In this document: positions 1 through 11,636 of the stretch, one piece after another
Layout: each line of letters opens with the position of its first letter
Numbering within the stretch: the first letter of the stretch is position 1
Assembly: GCF_017591425.1 (NCBI RefSeq)
Contig: NW_024467120.1
Location: 6,138,001 to 6,202,000 of the forward strand
DNA: 64,000 nucleotides
DNA from: Ochotona curzoniae
Lineage: Eukaryota; Chordata; Mammalia; Lagomorpha; Ochotonidae
Direction: 5' to 3'
Position numbers and translations under genes: made by a program
The notes under the pieces: generated by a model
What the model was told of the DNA's origin: nothing
Database searches by the model: none
What the model saw: only the letters and a program-made list of their open reading frames with translations

Positions 1-112
1 ATTACAGTGAACTGGATCAGAACTGGAGCAGCCATAGCACGAACTGGCGTCCCTGTGGAATACTACTGACATACCAAGCGACCACCTCTACCTACTAAAC
101 CACAGCTTCGTC
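1..112 (-). mobile_element. C-repeat SINE, 5' head part, cut by window start
   Basis: On the minus strand this reads as the tRNA-like head of the lagomorph SINE: the GGAGCAGCC body block, a decayed 'GAACTGGCGTCCC' B-box region, then the 'CTAAACCACAGC' end that corresponds to the A-box side. The rest of the element lies to the left of the window. It is strongly diverged. Confidence 0.7.
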
Positions 113-273
113 TTCAGAACAGTTTCTTAAAGTTTCATCCAACTTCAAAATCTGATGGATGATGTATTAAAACTTTAGCAAGAAAAAAAAAAACAAAAAA
201 AGACAGCACATTGAGCATGGAAGCTAACTGTTCAACTCTAATAGGTGAACAATAACATTGTAGACTACGTTTT
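113..273. other. unassigned spacer between SINEs
   Basis: AT-rich sequence with an A-rich run at 181-200. I see no gene or recognisable repeat. Confidence 0.5.
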
Positions 274-567
274 TTCAAGATTCATTTATTTATTTTTGCT
301 TGAAAGTCCTAAAAACAGATTAGAGAAAGACAAAAAGAGAGACCTTCTACCTTCTGGTTTCTTTCCAAAGGCTTATAACATCAGGGCTGGGCCAGGCCAA
401 AAGCTGGCAATACAAACTTCCTCTGGGTTGTCCCTGCGTGACAGAGCACTGAGTGTCTGAGCCATCCTTGCCTACCTTTCAGGATGTACACGAGTAGGAA
501 TCTGTATTAGAACCAGAGACTACTAGAACCCAGGCGCAGTGGGTTACCACAGTACCATCATGCCCGT
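274..567 (-). mobile_element. C-repeat SINE, diverged
   Basis: It starts on the plus strand with the reversed tail (TTCATTTATTTATTTTTG), followed by a GA-rich block and the 'GGGCTGGGCCAGGCC' body, and ends at the reversed A-box region (GTGGGTTACCACAGTACCATC). Several insertions and many substitutions indicate an old copy. Confidence 0.75.
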
Positions 568-698
568 TTCAGGAAAAAGTTTAACTGAGGATAAGACCAG
601 GGTACAAACACAGTGGGAGGCATGGGAGGAGAATGCAGAAGATTAACAATTACAGAAAGAATTATGTAAGCAAGATTTAAAGTGCTTTCATGTGATTT

Positions 699-880
699 TT
701 TTAAAAGAGATCTCTATTTACTTGAAAGGCAAAGCTACAGAAAGGGAGGAAGAGATAGAGGGAAAGGGGTCATCTGTCTACTGGTCCACTCCCCAAATAT
801 TCACAATAGCCTGAGCTGGACTGGTCCAAAACCAGGAGCCAGGACCTTCCTCCGCATCTCTCACATGCTTGCAGGAGCTC
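699..880 (-). mobile_element. C-repeat SINE, 3' half only
   Basis: Reversed tail and GA-rich block, the 'CCACTCCCCAAAT' motif, then 'CCAGGAGCCAGGACC'. It stops where a second SINE of the same orientation begins, so the 5' half was either never copied or lost. Confidence 0.75.
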
Positions 881-884
881 AAGA

Positions 885-1217
885 ATTCATATTTATTTCT
901 TTCTTTATTTTTGTTTATTTTTTATTGAAAAGGCAGATGTACAGAGAGAAGTAGAGACTGAGAAAATGACCCTCCACTTGCTGGCTCACTCCCCAAATGG
1001 CTGCAACAGCCAGAGCTGAGCCAATCTGAAGCCAAGAGACAGGAGCTTCTTGCAGGTCTCCCATGCTCAGGGAACCAAGGCTTTGGGATATCCTCTACTG
1101 CTTTCTCTGGCCACAAGCAGGGATCTAAATGGGAAGTGAAGCAACCAGGACATGAACCAACTCCCATATGTAATCATGTAAAAGCGGAAGATTAGCCAGT
1201 TGAGCCATCATGCTGGC
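885..1217 (-). mobile_element. C-repeat SINE, near full length
   Basis: The full order is present on the minus strand: T-rich reversed tail, GA block, 'CTCACTCCCCAAATGG', 'CAGAGCTGAGCCAATC', 'CAGGAGCTTCTTGCAGG', and a decayed B box, ending 'TGAGCCATCATGCTGGCCCC'. It directly abuts the truncated copy on its left. Confidence 0.9.
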
Positions 1218-3416
1218 CCCTGACTCGTGCTTCATAAAATATATACACTATATTACCTTGTCATCTATCACAGAGAGTAGCAAACACAGCCTTCCACCAT
1301 GATATATTTCAAAGCATCCAGGTGTTACAATCACAATTTATAAATCAAGTTCTAGTTTCATCAAGAGAAATTTCCTACAAAAATTAGGCAAGAAACCCTG
1401 ACAATTTTCGCTATAGAAGATCCCAGAGAAACTTAGTCATCTTATCGGTTGAAGCTGTAACTATTTTTTTTGCTTCTACAAATGCTCTAAAAATTTGAAA
1501 TGGTTATGAATTAAGATAAAATGCCCTTTCCTTTCAGCCTTTTGAAATGGAGCGCACTTGGAAGGCCTGTTCTATGCCTGTTAGGGATACTGTGAACAGG
1601 CGATACTCTACCCCGTGATCTCTAGGCAAGTCAGCAGTGACCCAGGTTCCCCCAGAGAGGCGGGTAACAGCATAGGATGCTCTTCTCACTAAAGCATGCA
1701 TGAGCAAATGTTCAGAGGTTCTTCGAAGGGATTTGTTTTAGCTCTGACTGGAGGAGGGGAAAAAAAAAACGTATACAGGAAAAGAGTGAGCAGCTTTGTG
1801 ATCTACAGATCCAGTTGGATCTAGGGTGACTTCTTTTTAATCCTCTCCAGGCACATTTGAGAAGAGTGACTTAATTCAGCAACTAAGAAAAGCAAGGCAG
1901 AGCTGTCCTGTAAAGAATCCACAAAGCGAATCGCCCAGTGGCTATTTCCTCAACTGGAATTCAATGGGAACAGCTTCTTCTCAAGTTTGCGAGGCGCATG
2001 AGTCTTCTTTGGTCCCTTCAGGGCTTTGTCATGACTTGTAATGAGCTAAACATTGTAATGCATGTTCTTTTCTAAAAAATTGGCTATTACTCTATGTGCA
2101 AAAAGCACAATACCCATGCACCAGGATGTTAACAAAACAGCACCTGCACAAACTGAGATTGCAACTCTATTCTCAGCTTATCTTTGCTTTTCACTCACTG
2201 GGATCATTTCTGTTTCAATGGGAAAGGAAAGCCGCCCACGCAAGCATAATTCTTACATTAAACTGGAGCCACCACTTTTGTGTGATTCAGCGTTCTGTAA
2301 ACAAAACAAAAATCTGAAAAATCTCAAGTCCAAATATTCTCTTTCAGATAAATATAATAAGCTCCTGTAATGACAATGGCAATAGTAACAGACTATAAGT
2401 AACACAGGCTTTTAAAATTGGGGTTGGAATAGAAGGTCCTGTGTAATTGCGAACTGGTCAGAGAATTTAAAATCAATCGTATTCTCAGCAAGTAATCATT
2501 TAGACTTTTCAAAAGAACTCTTAAAAAATAAGTTCATTAATAAAATTAGAGAAATTGAGGCACAGAGAAAGGAAAGAAATAGCAGTAACGATAGTATTTA
2601 TACGTCGTTTCTGGAAAAAAAAATAAGGCCAACAATTAACAAAACTCTTGAAATCTAACACATCATGGACTCTTGGCAAGCAAGTGACAGGTTTGCTGAG
2701 ATCAGACAACCAGGTGAAGAGTGAAAATGGTGATTAACAAATACAGAATGCTTTTCATTACCGTTCCCTGAAAGTGCCACGCCTTGTGGCCATGATTTTG
2801 CAGCTGTTTCTGTTGTTCAGTTCTTTGAGTGCTGCAGTATGGGCGGTGCTCATTGTACCTTGACCTCAGTGGAGCAGCACTAAGGGAATGGTTCAAGATG
2901 TGCAGCCCTCCCCTGGTCTCAGATGCTCTGCAGTTTGGCTTCCACCTGACTGCTTCCCTGAGGTCTACTCACCACTCAGTTCTCAGCGACCAACGCTATA
3001 AAAGGGAAAGGCAAATCAAGGTCAAGGATGCTGTGACTTGGGCAAACACACTCTTTCAACTCGAGGTAGGTGAAATCGCTTACAACCACGAGAAGAGTTG
3101 ACAGTGAATAGCCACTATCTGTAGTCTGAATCAACTACAAAATGGGGGCTTCAAGCAACCATAGATCTCTAGATCTGGGACAAGCCCATCCAGTGTTCGG
3201 TCAGGTGCATTCTTGGTAGGGTACCAGGTGGTCTTTGCATGACCAGTGAGGGTTGCTTACTGCCTGCCAGAAAGTCCATTCCAACTGTGAATTGAAATTT
3301 TAGAGAATACATCGTTATATAGAGTTCAAAATTCCAGCTGCTTTCACTGCAAGGAACAACTTTTAGTACTATACCGTAACCTGTGTCACTTCATCATTAG
3401 AAAGACTACTGTTGGG
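1218..3416. other. intergenic stretch without recognised genes
   Basis: I see no convincing gene. Open frames at 2062-2370 and 2829-3101 are short and match nothing I know. A TATAAAAGGG motif lies at 2997-3006. A weak MIR-like phrase (GAGGCACAGAGAAAGG) occurs near 2558 but is too short to call. Confidence 0.5.
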
Positions 3417-3720
3417 AAAAATATTGTGGCACAGTCAGTTAAACCACTGCTTGGCATGTCCTCATCCCACATTGAAATGCCTGGATTATTTTTGCCTCTC
3501 CCTCTCATCCAGCTTCCTTTCAATATGCCTAAAGGGCAGCAGATGCTGGTGCGCCTACTTGGGTTCTTGCCATTCACAAGAAGATCCTGGTAGAATTGCT
3601 GGCTTCTGCCTTGCCCAGCTTTGGCTGCTGTTGGCATTTGACGGGCAAATTAGTAGAGGAAAGAGGTCTCACCTCCCTGTGCCAATCTGCCTTTTAGATA
3701 AATAAATAAAACTTTAAATA
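3417..3720 (+). mobile_element. C-repeat SINE, older subfamily
   Basis: The head reads 'TTGTGGCACAGTCAGTTAAACC', written here as two parts of one A-box region (TTGTGGCACAG and TCAGTTAAACC). The body has 'GGCAGCAGATG', typical of the older C-repeat type, and the tail is AGATAAATAAATAAAAC. Overlapping open frames on both strands come from this element. Confidence 0.8.
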
Positions 3721-4984
3721 GATAAATAAATTAAAGGAATGCTATTTCACTGTAAAACAAAGAAAGTAAAGTATAACTCAAAGGGCAGCATAATTTGTTT
3801 CATAAGAGGCATGCCAAGGTTTAGATTAGGTTTAGATTTTACTTCTATCAGCTGTGTCAAGGCCAGAAAAATATAACATACAGCCTGGATTGTATTGGCT
3901 AACTCAAAGTAAAATTTATCAACATGTCAAGGGCATCACACATCACAACATTATTGCACTTTGTTGCCTCAATTAGTCATGATTATGTTTGTAAGCTACA
4001 TCTGGCATCTGGTTGAAGCAAGAATCAGAACTGGGCAAGATAGCAGAGGATGGACAGTTGGTCTCTGAGCAGCCTATTGCCACCTGCAGACCTCTGGGTG
4101 AGGAACAAAAGAAGGTGTGGCACATGGCATAGAAAACAAGGTGAAGGTTACAGAGAAGCTCCACACTGCCGCCTCATCTGAGAGTCCAGGGCTGCCAACG
4201 GTCATAGCAGCGATTGGTGCCTTCTTTGCACAGTTCATCCAGCACATCCAACCGAAGAGACCTACCATAGAATGACTTCCGCCAAACGCACGGAGCAAGT
4301 CACTGCACCTGTAAATCAAATGTCAGGGGAGTAGAACTCCTTCACTTTTAAAGGGAAGTGTAAGATTTGATCATGCCACATACTATTGCACCTTCTTGCA
4401 GTTACTCAAGGCTCAATGTACTCAGAGAAGTTACAACAAACATGGTTTAGGAATTGCTGTTTTCTGCTCATTTCTTCGACAACAATCACCAACAGCAGCT
4501 CCAACTGACTTCCAGAACTGGTAACTTTCTGTGGTTTCACTCTGTTTTGAAAGCATATTGCTAATGGCAGGCTTTTCAATTATGTAACTTGAACAGACAA
4601 GTGTTCTGAGTTTATGAGCATGCTCAGTAGTGATTTGGTAATAAGTTTGCTGAGCGTTTAACCAAAATGTTATGGCCATGATGTGTAAATGACACATGTA
4701 TTTACTTTTTGAAAAACTCAGTTCCAAAAATGTTATTAAGATCCTTTGAACTAAATTGTCACTTACTGCAGGTTATTCCAAAGTCTTTGGTTTTAAGCTT
4801 TCAATTAAAGGAAGCAAAAAGATGCTAGACGCTTATATAGAGCATTATTTGAAATGATATTTATAGTCACCTTTCTTTAACATATGCGCAGCTTTGTGAC
4901 TTTTTAAAATCAGCGTTCAGTCTTTTGCTAAATATAGTACATGCTAACTTAAAAAAAGAAAAATCAATGTTCTTAAAATGTGAA
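3721..4984. other. intergenic stretch, nothing recognised
   Basis: AT-rich in its first 250 bases, then mixed composition. Short open frames at 3973-4319 and 4431-4727 (minus strand) show no domain I can name. Confidence 0.5.
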
Positions 4985-5330
4985 AAACAATGTAGTATAC
5001 AATGTAATATGCATTTCTACTTCCAGACAAAGATGGACTTACAATGAAACTGTTTACTATATCTTGACAATGGGATTCTGGATCCTGCCATTGTCCATGC
5101 CCGCAATGATGGACATATGACTGTGTATGAAGAACTATACTTTAGTAATGATATAGAGGAACTAGGTGGGGGGGAAGGGAATGGGGGAGGGGATAAGGGA
5201 AATGCGAGGAGCCTACTACTAATAATAAAATGTAAAAAAAAGTTTATGAAAAAAATGCATCTTATGAAAAAACTATGCATGGATTCAACATTTTTGCACC
5301 AAAATAAACTTCTCTCTTCATTCTATTTTT
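4985..5330 (+). mobile_element. L1 3' end (3' UTR and tail)
   Basis: The pattern fits the 3' UTR of lagomorph L1: a G-rich polypurine tract (5166-5200) with several G runs, followed by a tail reading ATGAAAAAACTATGCATGG and then TTTTTGCACCAAAATAAACTT. The same tail, diverged, recurs at 21990-22052 in this window, which supports a repeat origin. No ORF2 sequence remains upstream that I can recognise, so the copy is 5'-truncated. Confidence 0.65.
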
Positions 5331-6456
5331 AAAAAATCATATACACTATGTTAAAGGAACATACCATCCAAAATACTTTTATAATATGGTGCATATACTT
5401 TGATGTTTTAGTTACTTCAAAAGTAGAATTCTACTGCAACCCTCTGTAGAATGGCTGCTCCCTGTCAAATGTCACATGTCAAATGTAAATGAGCAACTGC
5501 AGTGTGACTTCCATATCTACACCTCTTTCCTCACGGCTTGACAATGAACGGGTAGAGCAGAGAAAGATACCTGCCTTTATGATGCAGCACCTACTTTGTG
5601 AACATGTAAAGAGCTGTAGAAGAGTTCAGAAAGAGCATCTGCCTGAAACCCTGGGGTTTGCTCCGTAGCAAGTGTTTGTGTCTGGGGAGTGACAGAGCAC
5701 CCACAGCTGTAGAGCTGGAGCAGAGTGCACACAAGAGATGGACCTGTTCTTGTTTGAACATTCCAAGTGAAAGTTGAGAAAGAGCCTACTTAAAAAAACC
5801 GCTGGCATTGGTGTGCATTTGATCCATTCTTCCCACTCCTTAGACTGGAAAAACACAGGAAAAGCAAATATTGCACTCAGCGTTTCATCTCCCTTTGGTA
5901 AGCCTCGTTTGTTCCTCCCCACCTTCCCAATTTTCCTGGGGTACAGTGAATGTCACCATCTGCAGAAAAATCAAACTAGACTGGGAGGAAGCCACAGAGG
6001 ACATTATTAACCTCACCTTTACAGAGTAGTCAAGCAGAAAATCGTCTTCTAGCCTAATCATGCTGCCTTTTTTGTGAATCAGAAAAGCAACAAGAGTTGT
6101 ATCATGCTGTATTTCACCAGTTGTGGCTAAAAGTCCAAGTGGGAACTTGAATTACCCGCCTCCCAGTAAGAACTGTGTTAAAGGTGCCGTGTGGAAGGCT
6201 TATGTTAATCTCAATTCCAGTATACTTTCTTGTCATCTACAATTCGGTTGCTTTGTCACCTACAAGAAGATAAGAACCATTTCCACTCATACTCCTAACT
6301 GGTACATTCCATGAGCATGAGATCAAAGATGTCTATTTGACAACAATGAACTATCAAGACAGAAAAAAAAAAATCTCACTTGCACCAGAGCAGGCTGTTG
6401 TGGCAGCTTCATGTTTTGTTTCAAAGCTCTCCTGGATTACATAAATGAAAGTGTCT
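5331..6456. other. intergenic stretch, nothing recognised
   Basis: Unique-looking sequence of average composition. Overlapping frames at 5626-5922 (minus) and 5774-6010 (plus) are short and unassigned. Confidence 0.5.
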
Positions 6457-6768
6457 GGGAACCAGTGCTGTGGTGCTACAGGTTAGGCCACCATCTAGAA
6501 CGTTCTTCCCATATTGGATCCTTGGTTCAAGCTCTGGCTGCTCTGCTTCTGATACAGTTTCCTCCTAACGTGTTTGAGAAAGTAGTGGGAAGATGACCCA
6601 GGGACTTTGGCTCTACCACCCCCATGCAGGGCTCCCGGTTTCAGCCTGGTTAAGTACAGGCTGCTGTCAATATTTGGAGAAGTAAACCCACAAGTAGAAG
6701 ATCTCTCTGTCTCTGTCATCTGCCTCTCCTTCTGTAACTCTGCCTTTCAAATAAAGAAGTAAATCTCT
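6457..6768 (+). mobile_element. C-repeat SINE, near full length
   Basis: The head 'CCAGTGCTGTGGTGCTACAG' is followed by 'GGTTCAAGCTCTGGCTGCTC', a recognisable B box. The CT-rich block 'GATCTCTCTGTCTCTGTC' and the tail 'CTTTCAAATAAAGAAG' are also present. Confidence 0.85.
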
Positions 6769-8725
6769 AAACACAGAGGGAGAGAGAAAGAGGGAGATTT
6801 TCTATAATAAAGCAAGGAGATTGTGTTCTGAAATTGATATGGAAAATTTCAGCGAAGGATCCATATCATATAGGTTTCAATTTTCAAAAGGAAGAGGGAG
6901 AGAGGCCACACATGCGCACAGAGAAGCCTAGAAAACATCACAACGCTCCAAAAGACATAGAAAAGGAAAGAAGTTCCAGTGGGACTGAGACTTGGAACCA
7001 CTTTCTGTCAATGTTGTTCTAAGTATCAACTTCTGTGTAAATATCATCCAAGATCCTCAGCCACCGCAGGAATGAAAGCTCGCGGCAGGGAACTGGGCTG
7101 TCCCTTGCAGACTTTGGTTCCAAGTCAATCTTCTCACAAGCATTACCACATTTTAGAAAAATGAAAGTAACAGGTTCATCTGAACAAAGAGATTTTATCG
7201 TCTCCATTTGCCTTTGGCTCTCCTGCTTCCTAGGGGGACATAATGAAGGAGCAGCATCTGGGCAGAAGGCAAAGTGCTTAGGACCTGTCCAAAAGCAGTG
7301 GTTAAAAAACACTGGTTACAAAGCTTCAGACTAGGGCTTGCCAGTGTGCAACGGCTGTGGAAGAAAAAGCTTGAAAGCAAGGCATACATTTCTAATAAAC
7401 GTTATTTTTATGTGATCTGAGCCTGACATCATGCTGTCTCCAACGTCCTTTGAAAACACTAAAATGTTCAGATTCCACATCCTCTTCAAAGTACTGCACG
7501 GGATGTATCACGCAGCTAACTTTGGAAAAGATGGAAAGTCATGAGGCTCTTTATTGAAAAATTCCTCTCCCCTCGTCAAACTTGCCTGTCGTCTACTTTA
7601 TGTGACACAAGGAAACAACATCAGGAATATTCTGGACTTCTTGCAAGAACTTCTCTTTCTTCTTACTATCATCATGTCTTTATAAATGCTCTTCATGATC
7701 GGAGTTTAACTCTGAAAACCTGCAGACTCATTGTTTGCTCTACTTTTTGCTCATAAATTGTAACTCTGTGTGTTGACTTAGAGACATTATAGAAACACAG
7801 AGATCCTTCCAACTTGCTACTTGGGCCCTCCACTCTTTCTTATTAAAATAAATACCATAAAGATGGCGATGCTGCTTGGTTTTTCCTTTTTATTTTTCAA
7901 ATGCATTGCTAGATGCTTTCAATGTGTCCAATTACTTTTCCTCCTTATCATCTCATGAGATCAATAACATTTTGTCCCTTGAAATGAAAAACTTTAATCC
8001 AGGAAATGATATAACTACCACCACCGCCGCCACCACATATACACACTAGAAGATTGGTTGGTGGCAAAACCTAGAAAGGACCTCAGCTAACACATGCCCA
8101 AACCTCAAAATCAAATGAAAACCCGAATATGGAAATACAGATGAAGGCAGTCATGTCTCAGGGTACTATGGAAAGAAAGAGATGAAGTCAGGCTATGTCT
8201 TGTTGTAATGGGAAGCTGACCGACCCGGACATCGAAGCACCAGCCCTGGTACCTCCCATCACTAATGAAGGAATGTAGGCAGAGCACAACCCCAGAGCAC
8301 CTTGTTGCTCTCGAAGGCAGCCATCAGTGCTGCCGGGCAACCCGCTTCACCCACTTCCCTGCTACTGACAGGATTACACGAGAAAGGAAAACAGGAAAAA
8401 CATTACAGCATGATTATTAGAGAAACAGAGCTTTAAATTCTACACTCCAATAGCAGGTATGTACAAACATTGTTCTCTCCTATATTAATTGCATGAATAG
8501 ACAATAGATACATAGATGGTAGATAGAGAAGAATCATAGATAGATGAGATAAATTAATACAGAAGTAAAAAAAAAATTGCAACACTTTTCCATCACGTTA
8601 CTTTGGGGGGAAAGGAACAAAGCTGTGTCACTGTTACTTGGGAATCTTCCTTCTATTTACATCACTTCTGAGAAGTCCTGAAAGCAAGTGAGGAGGCACT
8701 GGGAGGAAGTGTGTTTGCACACCTA
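6769..8725. other. intergenic stretch with two weak simple repeats
   Basis: No gene is recognised. A short GA-rich patch lies at 6776-6800. An imperfect CCACCGCCG triplet tract is at 8013-8036. A degenerate GATA-type tract (GATAGATACATAGATGG and similar) lies at 8500-8550. Confidence 0.5.
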
Positions 8726-9126
8726 ACGTCCCAATCACATCTACCTGGAACCTCAGAATGGGATCTTATTTGGAAATAATGCCTCTACCAATGTGATGAC
8801 TGAAAGATCTCAAGTTCAGATCCACTCTGGATTTGAGAAAGGACCTAAATGACCTTTCAAGAGGAGGAAGAGACAGAGAGACACAAGGAAGGAGTCTGGA
8901 GACTGTGGAGATAGGGGCTGGAATGATGGTAGAATGAGCCAGGGCATGGTTTCCAGGAGCCACTGGAAACTTGAAAAGTCATGGAGGGCATCTCTCCTAC
9001 AGACCACCCTGCAGACACCTGGAACTTGGACTCAACCTTCACAGCTGTGCCAAGACTCGATTCCTGTTGTTTTCTATTGTTTTTAAGCCACCAATATGTG
9101 CTGACGTATTACAGCAGCCCCAGGAC
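8726..9126 (+). mobile_element. MLT1-like LTR (ERVL-MaLR)
   Basis: The landmarks of this old mammalian LTR class occur in order: 'CCTCAGAATGGGATCTTATT' with 'TTTGGAAATAATG', 'AGAGACACAAGGAAGG', 'CTGCAGACACCTGGAACTTG', and the 3' block 'CTGTTGTTTTCTATTG' with 'TTTTAAGCCACCAATATG' and 'TATTACAGCAGCCCCAGG'. This is a solitary LTR with no internal viral sequence beside it. Family assignment is from memory of the consensus. Confidence 0.7.
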
Positions 9127-9815
9127 CCTGCATAAAGGGTGCTGTGTCTCCCTATGTTGGCACGTCTTTAGAGCGAGCTTGTCCCTCAGCCATTCCCTGC
9201 GGGACTCCAGACCTGGGTAGCACCAATCACAACTGTAACTAACTCCCTGTCCAGTGGGTCAGCGCTCTGCTGCTCAATGGGATAAACGTCTTGAATATCA
9301 CCACAGTTCCCAGGTATTAAGGGAAATTGCATTCAGTTGCAAATAAACGAGGCAGTCCAGCTGCTTATCTATTATTGAGTTTGATATGATTTTGTGTTCG
9401 AAGGTTTTCATGAATAGACTGTTGCTGGATGCAGCTGGGAGCCCATCTAGGTCAAGAATAAAAATGTTGGTGAAAAAAAATGCACATTATAGTTTAGGGT
9501 ATATCGTGTGGTTTCAGAAAAGGTGCTGGAGGATGAAAATTACTTTTACCTTTCTCTTTTGCTACAAAAAGAATGTAAAAGACAGGAAAATGGGAAAGAG
9601 CTGTCCCCCAAGTACAAAACCAGGGAGGATAGGAGTATTATTTAAAAGCTCAGTTTAAAGGGATTGAGATCACCACCGCGGCTCAACGGATGCAGGAACA
9701 TGGCAAGGGACAGCCTCAGTTAATATACGATGGAAGAGCAAACAGAAAAGGATTTTGCACATATCCCTTACCTGCTAAAACTGTTGTAAGTTATGCTGGA
9801 GTGGATGATCAGAGC
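9127..9815. other. intergenic stretch, nothing recognised
   Basis: An open frame at 9386-9658 (90 codons) matches nothing I know. There are no repeat landmarks. Confidence 0.5.
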
Positions 9816-9832
9816 AATTGAACCATTTGGAA
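9816..9832. repeat. target-site duplication, left copy
   Basis: The 17-bp sequence AATTGAACCATTTGGAA is repeated exactly at 9870-9886. Its last six bases also extend the tRNA match. Confidence 0.9.
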
Positions 9833-9864
9833 GGCAGCTATGCTCACCACTATACCACCAACGC
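9827..9864 (-). pseudogene. retroposed 5' half of tRNA-Gly(UCC)
   Basis: Read on the minus strand, these 38 bases match the 5' half of mammalian tRNA-Gly(UCC), from GCGTTGGTGGTATAG through the D arm (TGGTGAGCATA) to the anticodon loop (CTGCCTTCCAA), where the match stops. The insert is flanked by 17-bp direct repeats (9816-9832 and 9870-9886, AATTGAACCATTTGGAA). The last six bases of the match overlap one repeat, so the RNA 3' end could have paired with the target. There is no poly-A or SINE tail. Five extra bases (9865-9869) lie between the tRNA 5' end and the other repeat. This fits the described class of tailless retropseudogenes made by the L1 machinery. It cannot encode a working tRNA because the whole 3' half is missing. 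Confidence 0.9.
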
Positions 9865-9869
9865 CCACT

Positions 9870-9886
9870 AATTGAACCATTTGGAA
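9870..9886. repeat. target-site duplication, right copy
   Basis: Exact copy of 9816-9832. It is followed by an A run, so on the minus strand a T run precedes the duplication. Confidence 0.9.
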
Positions 9887-10372
9887 AAAATATATAGAAC
9901 ACTTATCTGTATCAAGAGAAGGGGGACATTTCTTAGGCAGAATAGTGGCTGGAATCCACTGCCCTTCTTCCTTTCTCTTTCTCATTCCCGACATATCATC
10001 GGTATCAAGTACATCTTAAGCAGACATTAAAAGGCCAAAGAACCATGTGGGGCCATAGAGAAGAACAATAAAGTCCAGCGATAATGAAATTGTAGCATTT
10101 AACAACCTTTACCTTGCTGGCCTTGGAAATGTAACCTAGGGGCCCCACCTCACATATGTCTCACCCAGCAATCATGCAGGCAAAAGAATAGAAACAGGTG
10201 TTTACCACAAAGGCCTGGACCCAGAGGGCATCACCTGTGTCCACATAAATCTATCAGTCTCTGGCTCGGGGTGGGGTGGGGTAGGGGGGCAAGGTTAAAG
10301 GACACATCACCTTCCTTTGCCAAAGCAGAAAAACAAAGACAGGGAATTCACACTTTAAAGTCTCAGCTGTGT
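9887..10372. other. intergenic stretch, nothing recognised
   Basis: A short G-rich patch (GGGGTGGGGTGGGG and following) lies at 10269-10290. No gene is seen. Confidence 0.5.
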
Positions 10373-10630
10373 CCTGGGGCCCCAGGTACAGCCCAGCAGG
10401 TAAAGTTGCTGCCACTTGCGATGCTGCAGGCCATGTCAGGGTGCTGGGCGGAGTCCCAATTTCTCCATTTCCAATCCAATTCCTGGTAAGTGTGCCTGGG
10501 AAGGCATTAGATGAGGATTTATGCGCTTGAGCCTGTGCCGCTCCTTTATGGAGTTTGGTTTCAGCCTGCTGCTGCAGGTATGGGTGCTGCCATCACCTGA
10601 ACCAGTGGTCTCTCTGCTTTCCAAATCATT
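10373..10630 (+). mobile_element. C-repeat SINE, diverged
   Basis: Recognisable blocks are 'CAGCAGGTAAAGTTGCTGCC' (A-box side), 'CTCCATTTCCAATCCAATTC', 'GTGCCTGGGAAGGCA' and a short remnant of the CT block near 10608. The normal AATAAA tail is missing or decayed. Confidence 0.65.
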
Positions 10631-11305
10631 AATTTGTCACCTGATCATCCAGGTGACAAAATCTGCTTTACCCCTGATATTCTTAAACAAAGAACTGGGC
10701 TGCTCAGCAACCTCTGAAAGTGCATTTTAATCAGAGTTTTCAGAGTTCACATGACTCTACCATGCAGCTCATTCACAGGAATCTTCCCAAGTCGTCAGCC
10801 CACGTATTGAGGATGCCTCCGCAGCTCCAGAACCGGCACAGAAAGGTGGTGGTTGGGACTCCTGTATTTTACAGGGGTTTATTCCACTCTTTGAAGTTCA
10901 TAGTAAGACCCCTTTTTCTTGGCACAAGAACCACAGAACACAGGTCAGTTTTGGCATCCTAGTTCTAGTTTTAAGGCCACCCTGCCAACACATCTCTTCA
11001 GAGAGCTGTGCTGGCAACAGAAGCAACAGGGCTAAGAAACTCTAAGAGTGGAGAGAGACATTTGGGAAAGGAAATGCGTCTGATGTGTTCCGACCACCTT
11101 CTCAATGTCACCTAGAGCTGAATCCTCTCCCCAAACAGCATCCACATGCAACACTCCTCACAGTATTCTGCAGAGCCCTACTTTTGTGCCTGTCTGCATA
11201 ATGTTGTCCGCACTGGGTAGACACGAGCCTACGTACACCTGAGACTGTGTGCTGAGAGCAGTTAGTTGGATGCAGAAAGTCTGGCAGGCTGCGAGGAGGA
11301 TATTT
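10631..11305. other. intergenic stretch, nothing recognised
   Basis: A near-palindrome (GTCACCTGATCATCCAGGTG) lies at 10637-10656. Otherwise unassigned. Confidence 0.4.
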
Positions 11306-11636
11306 AAAGATTTTAATTTTTTTATTTTTAATTGGAAAATCAGAAATACAGAGAGAAGGAGAGTCAAACAGAAAGATCTTCCATCTGTGGGTTCACTCTC
11401 CAAGTAGCCACAACGGCCAGAGCTGAGCCAATCCAAAGCCTGGAGCCAGAAACTTCTGAGTCTCCCATGCAGGTGCAGGAGCCCAAGGCTTTGGACCATC
11501 CTCATATGCTTTCCCAGACACAAGCAGGGAGCTGGAAAGGAAGTGCAGTAGCTGGAACATGAACTGGCACCCATATATTATCTTGGTGCATGCAAGGCAA
11601 GGATTTTTGCCCTTAGGCTGCAGTGCTTAGTCCTGC
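11306..11636 (-). mobile_element. C-repeat SINE, full length
   Basis: It has the reversed tail (AAAGATTTTAATTTTTTTAT), 'AGATCTTCCATCTGTGGG', 'CAACGGCCAGAGCTGAGCC', 'TCTCCCATGCAGGTGCAGG' and a decayed B box, and ends in the reversed A-box region. The 138-codon minus-strand open frame at 11158-11574 is largely this element. Confidence 0.9.

Noticed and set aside
2097..2560. MIR-like phrase near 2558
   Set aside because: Only about 16 bases resemble MIR, which is too few to separate from chance.
8726..9126. Endogenous retrovirus with internal genes
   Set aside because: Only LTR-type sequence is seen. There is no gag, pol or env sequence beside it.
9827..9864. Functional tRNA-Gly gene
   Set aside because: Only the 5' half is present. 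The anticodon stem 3' side, the T arm and the acceptor 3' side are missing.
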